This document shows, piece by piece, positions 6,536 to 7,263 of a stretch of DNA of 7,263 nt (the stretch's first letter is position 1; every line of letters starts with the position of its first letter). The DNA is from JBEIDK01 sp040383485 (GTDB lineage: Bacteria > Bacteroidota > Bacteroidia > UBA4408). The stretch spans positions 1 through 7,263 of the forward strand of contig JBEIDK010000158.1 in assembly GCA_040383485.1 (NCBI GenBank), read 5' to 3'. A program made the position numbers and the translations under genes. The notes under the pieces are model-generated. The model saw only the letters and a program-made list of their open reading frames with translations. It was not told the origin of the DNA and made no database searches.

Positions 6536-6562
6536 CCATTATGCTAAAATAGTATATGTTTT

Positions 6563-6610
6563 GTGGATTACAAATCCACTTTTAGATGGTACGGATTAAA
6601 AATCCGTACC
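6563..6610 (+). repeat. double-hairpin REP unit, right copy
   Basis: The inner hairpin (6563-6579) has 7-bp arms (GTGGATT and its complement) around ACA. The outer hairpin (6588-6610) has 10-bp arms (GGTACGGATT and its complement) around AAA. They are separated by 8 nt (TTTTAGAT). Read on the - strand the unit matches the left copy in order, spacing and most bases, and the differing bases in the arms are paired changes. It lies upstream of the transposase start. Confidence 0.92.
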
Positions 6611-6633
6611 AGTGGGGGATTAATTCAAGGAAC

Positions 6634-6658
6634 TTTTACTTGTTCAAATTATTTGAAA
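6634..6658. repeat. imperfect direct repeat, copy 2
   Basis: This copy shares 16 identical bases with 5153-5168 and further similarity up to 6658. It lies 208 bp downstream of the right-hand membrane protein gene and 12 bp outside the RAYT element. Its right part is a perfect palindrome (TTCAAAT, T, ATTTGAA), which is broken in copy 1 by an extra C. Confidence 0.7.
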
Positions 6659-6749
6659 ACTAAAAAAAATTAGCCCTTCTTCTCTTCGTATCTTCTCACC
6701 ATTTACGACGCATTGACATACGCCGCTACCAACATTTCATCCCTACGGG

Positions 6750-6833
6750 GTTAATTGGAATTTTGTTTTTCTTCTTTAAGGAACACTCTACTTCCTTAAG
6801 AAGTTAATTGGTATTTTGTTTTTCTTCTTTAAG
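6750..6833. repeat. 31-bp direct repeat pair enclosing a hairpin
   Basis: Positions 6750-6780 and 6803-6833 are identical except at the tenth base (A versus T). Both start GTTAATTGG and end CTTCTTTAAG. The 22-nt spacer, with the end of the first copy, forms a hairpin: 6771-6783 pairs with 6791-6803 with one bulged T and a loop of about 7 nt. The whole lies just downstream of the right-hand membrane protein gene (stop at 6866) and could affect the 3' end of its transcript. Confidence 0.85.
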
Positions 6834-6865
6834 AAATCATCTATCAAGAAAACAAAGCTAACTTT

Positions 6866-7186
6866 TTATCTTAATTCAAATCCTAAAACCACTCCTGCTA
6901 AAATAGCAATAATAGCGACTACGATTAACAGTAATAATAGAAATTGGTATCGTAAATTTTGTTTATTTGAAATAGCCTTTCTTTCCTCAAGAATTTGATT
7001 AAATAAACCATCACTCAACCACCACCTAAGTAGCAGATAAAGTACAAAATTTATCATAAGTAAAAACAATACAAATGTTATTTTGCTTATCACAATTCGG
7101 AAGTAAATTAAACAAAACGCAGCAAGGGCATTTAGTAAATTTCCAAGGATTAAAGTAAGTCCTAACAAAAGAGATAATCTTTTCAT
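6866..7186 (-). CDS. small three-helix membrane protein of unknown function
   Basis: I do not recognise this 106-aa protein. It is almost wholly hydrophobic, with spans at about 6-28, 34-55 and 80-102 and a charged loop between the second and third (ILEERKAISNKQNLRY, 65-80). It is thus an integral inner-membrane protein. I chose the ATG at 7186 (MKRLSLLLGL), which has AAAGAAG about 6 nt upstream; an ATG at 7240 would add 18 residues including ICCYASKEVP, which do not look like part of the fold. Its size and three-span plan parallel the 130-aa protein at 5326-5718, without sequence similarity I can see. Each is followed by a copy of the same direct repeat. The gene before it is outside the window. 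Confidence 0.7.
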   Translation of the reverse strand: MKRLSLLLGLTLILGNLLNALAAFCLIYFRIVISKITFVLFLLMINFVLYLLLRWWLSDGLFNQILEERKAISNKQNLRYQFLLLLLIVVAIIAILAGVVLGFELR

Positions 7187-7263
7187 AGGCACTTCTTTAG
7201 AAGCATAGCAACAAATTCGAGTCAAATATTTTAGTATCATTTATAATTAAATTGAATTCCACC

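Larger units (their letters stand above)
5896..6621 (-). mobile_element. REP/RAYT element bracketed by mirror-image double hairpins
   Basis: A transposase gene is enclosed by two 48-nt double-hairpin units facing each other (5910-5957 and 6563-6610). Outside each unit the bases CACT adjoin the outer hairpin, preceded by a C run and AATC (5896-5909 on the left; 6611-6621, read on the other strand, on the right). Together these give a unit of about 726 bp with structured ends. This matches the plan of REP-associated tyrosine transposases with their own palindromic repeats. It is not an IS200/IS605 element in the usual sense, as no TnpB or typical left and right ends are seen. The exact boundaries are my estimate from where similarity between the two ends fades. 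Confidence 0.65.
6536..6865. other. intergenic region rich in hairpins and repeats
   Basis: These 330 bases between the transposase and the right-hand membrane protein gene hold no supported gene. From left to right there are the right double-hairpin unit (6563-6610), the second copy of the 26-nt direct repeat (6634-6658), which contains the 15-nt palindrome TTCAAATTATTTGAA (6643-6657), a segment with the motif CATCCCTACGGGGTTAATTGG-like core around 6737-6757, and a 31-bp direct repeat pair with a hairpin between (6750-6833). On the - strand no close TAnnTTTG promoter for the transposase is seen. Confidence 0.65.

Noticed and set aside
5896..6621. IS200/IS605 insertion sequence
   Set aside because: The transposase motifs (RDFKKFTSK, SRREWLL, NYIHQNP) and paired palindromes fit the RAYT branch, and no TnpB gene is present.
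6623..6700. Upstream half of the tip-like gene on the far side of the RAYT element
   Set aside because: The - strand here has stop codons in the relevant stretch and no similarity to a toxin tip, so a simple insertion into one gene is not supported; the upstream part seems lost.

Overview
The window looks like chromosomal DNA of a low-GC member of the Bacteroidota. The grounds are strong AT richness, a type B (zinc-free) ribosomal protein L31 with a near-perfect Bacteroidota-type promoter (TTTG, 19 nt, TAnnTTTG), weak or absent Shine-Dalgarno sequences, and a REP-associated transposase (RAYT) of a kind familiar from this phylum. The genus cannot be named from the sequence alone.

Left part (1-3514): housekeeping and envelope genes, all leftward. 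rpmE2 (L31 type B) has its own promoter and a strong hairpin terminator that can work in both directions. Right of it are three co-oriented genes, in transcription order: an M42-family metallo-aminopeptidase, a MacA/HlyD-like membrane fusion protein starting 15 bp after it, and a 238-aa protein of unknown function with two C-terminal membrane segments. No ABC transporter or TolC partner lies beside the fusion protein.

Middle (3515-5061): a short divergent intergenic region with three small dyads, then a rightward beta-CASP metallo-beta-lactamase ribonuclease of the CPSF73/TTHA0252 type with all catalytic motifs intact.

Right part (5062-7263): an accessory, repeat-rich region, leftward. A RAYT gene is bracketed by two 48-nt double-hairpin units arranged as mirror images, with identical arm, loop and spacer lengths but different, compensated arm sequences. 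This looks like a self-contained REP/RAYT element of about 726 bp. The RAYT reading frame carries a 17-nt perfect palindrome near its start that appears to have shifted the original ATG out of frame. Directly downstream (TAA followed at once by ATG) is an 84-aa chimeric frame: its start is translated from the left hairpins and its remainder is a Gly-rich segment that resembles the tip of a large secreted or Rhs-type protein. A 130-aa three-helix membrane protein follows. A second small three-helix membrane protein lies at the right edge. A 26-nt imperfect direct repeat occurs once downstream of each membrane protein. My inference is a decayed row of toxin-tip/immunity-like cassettes invaded by a RAYT element; the toxin identity is not proven. 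Further repeats (a 23-bp tandem pair and a 31-bp direct repeat with a hairpin between its copies) fill the intergenic gaps.
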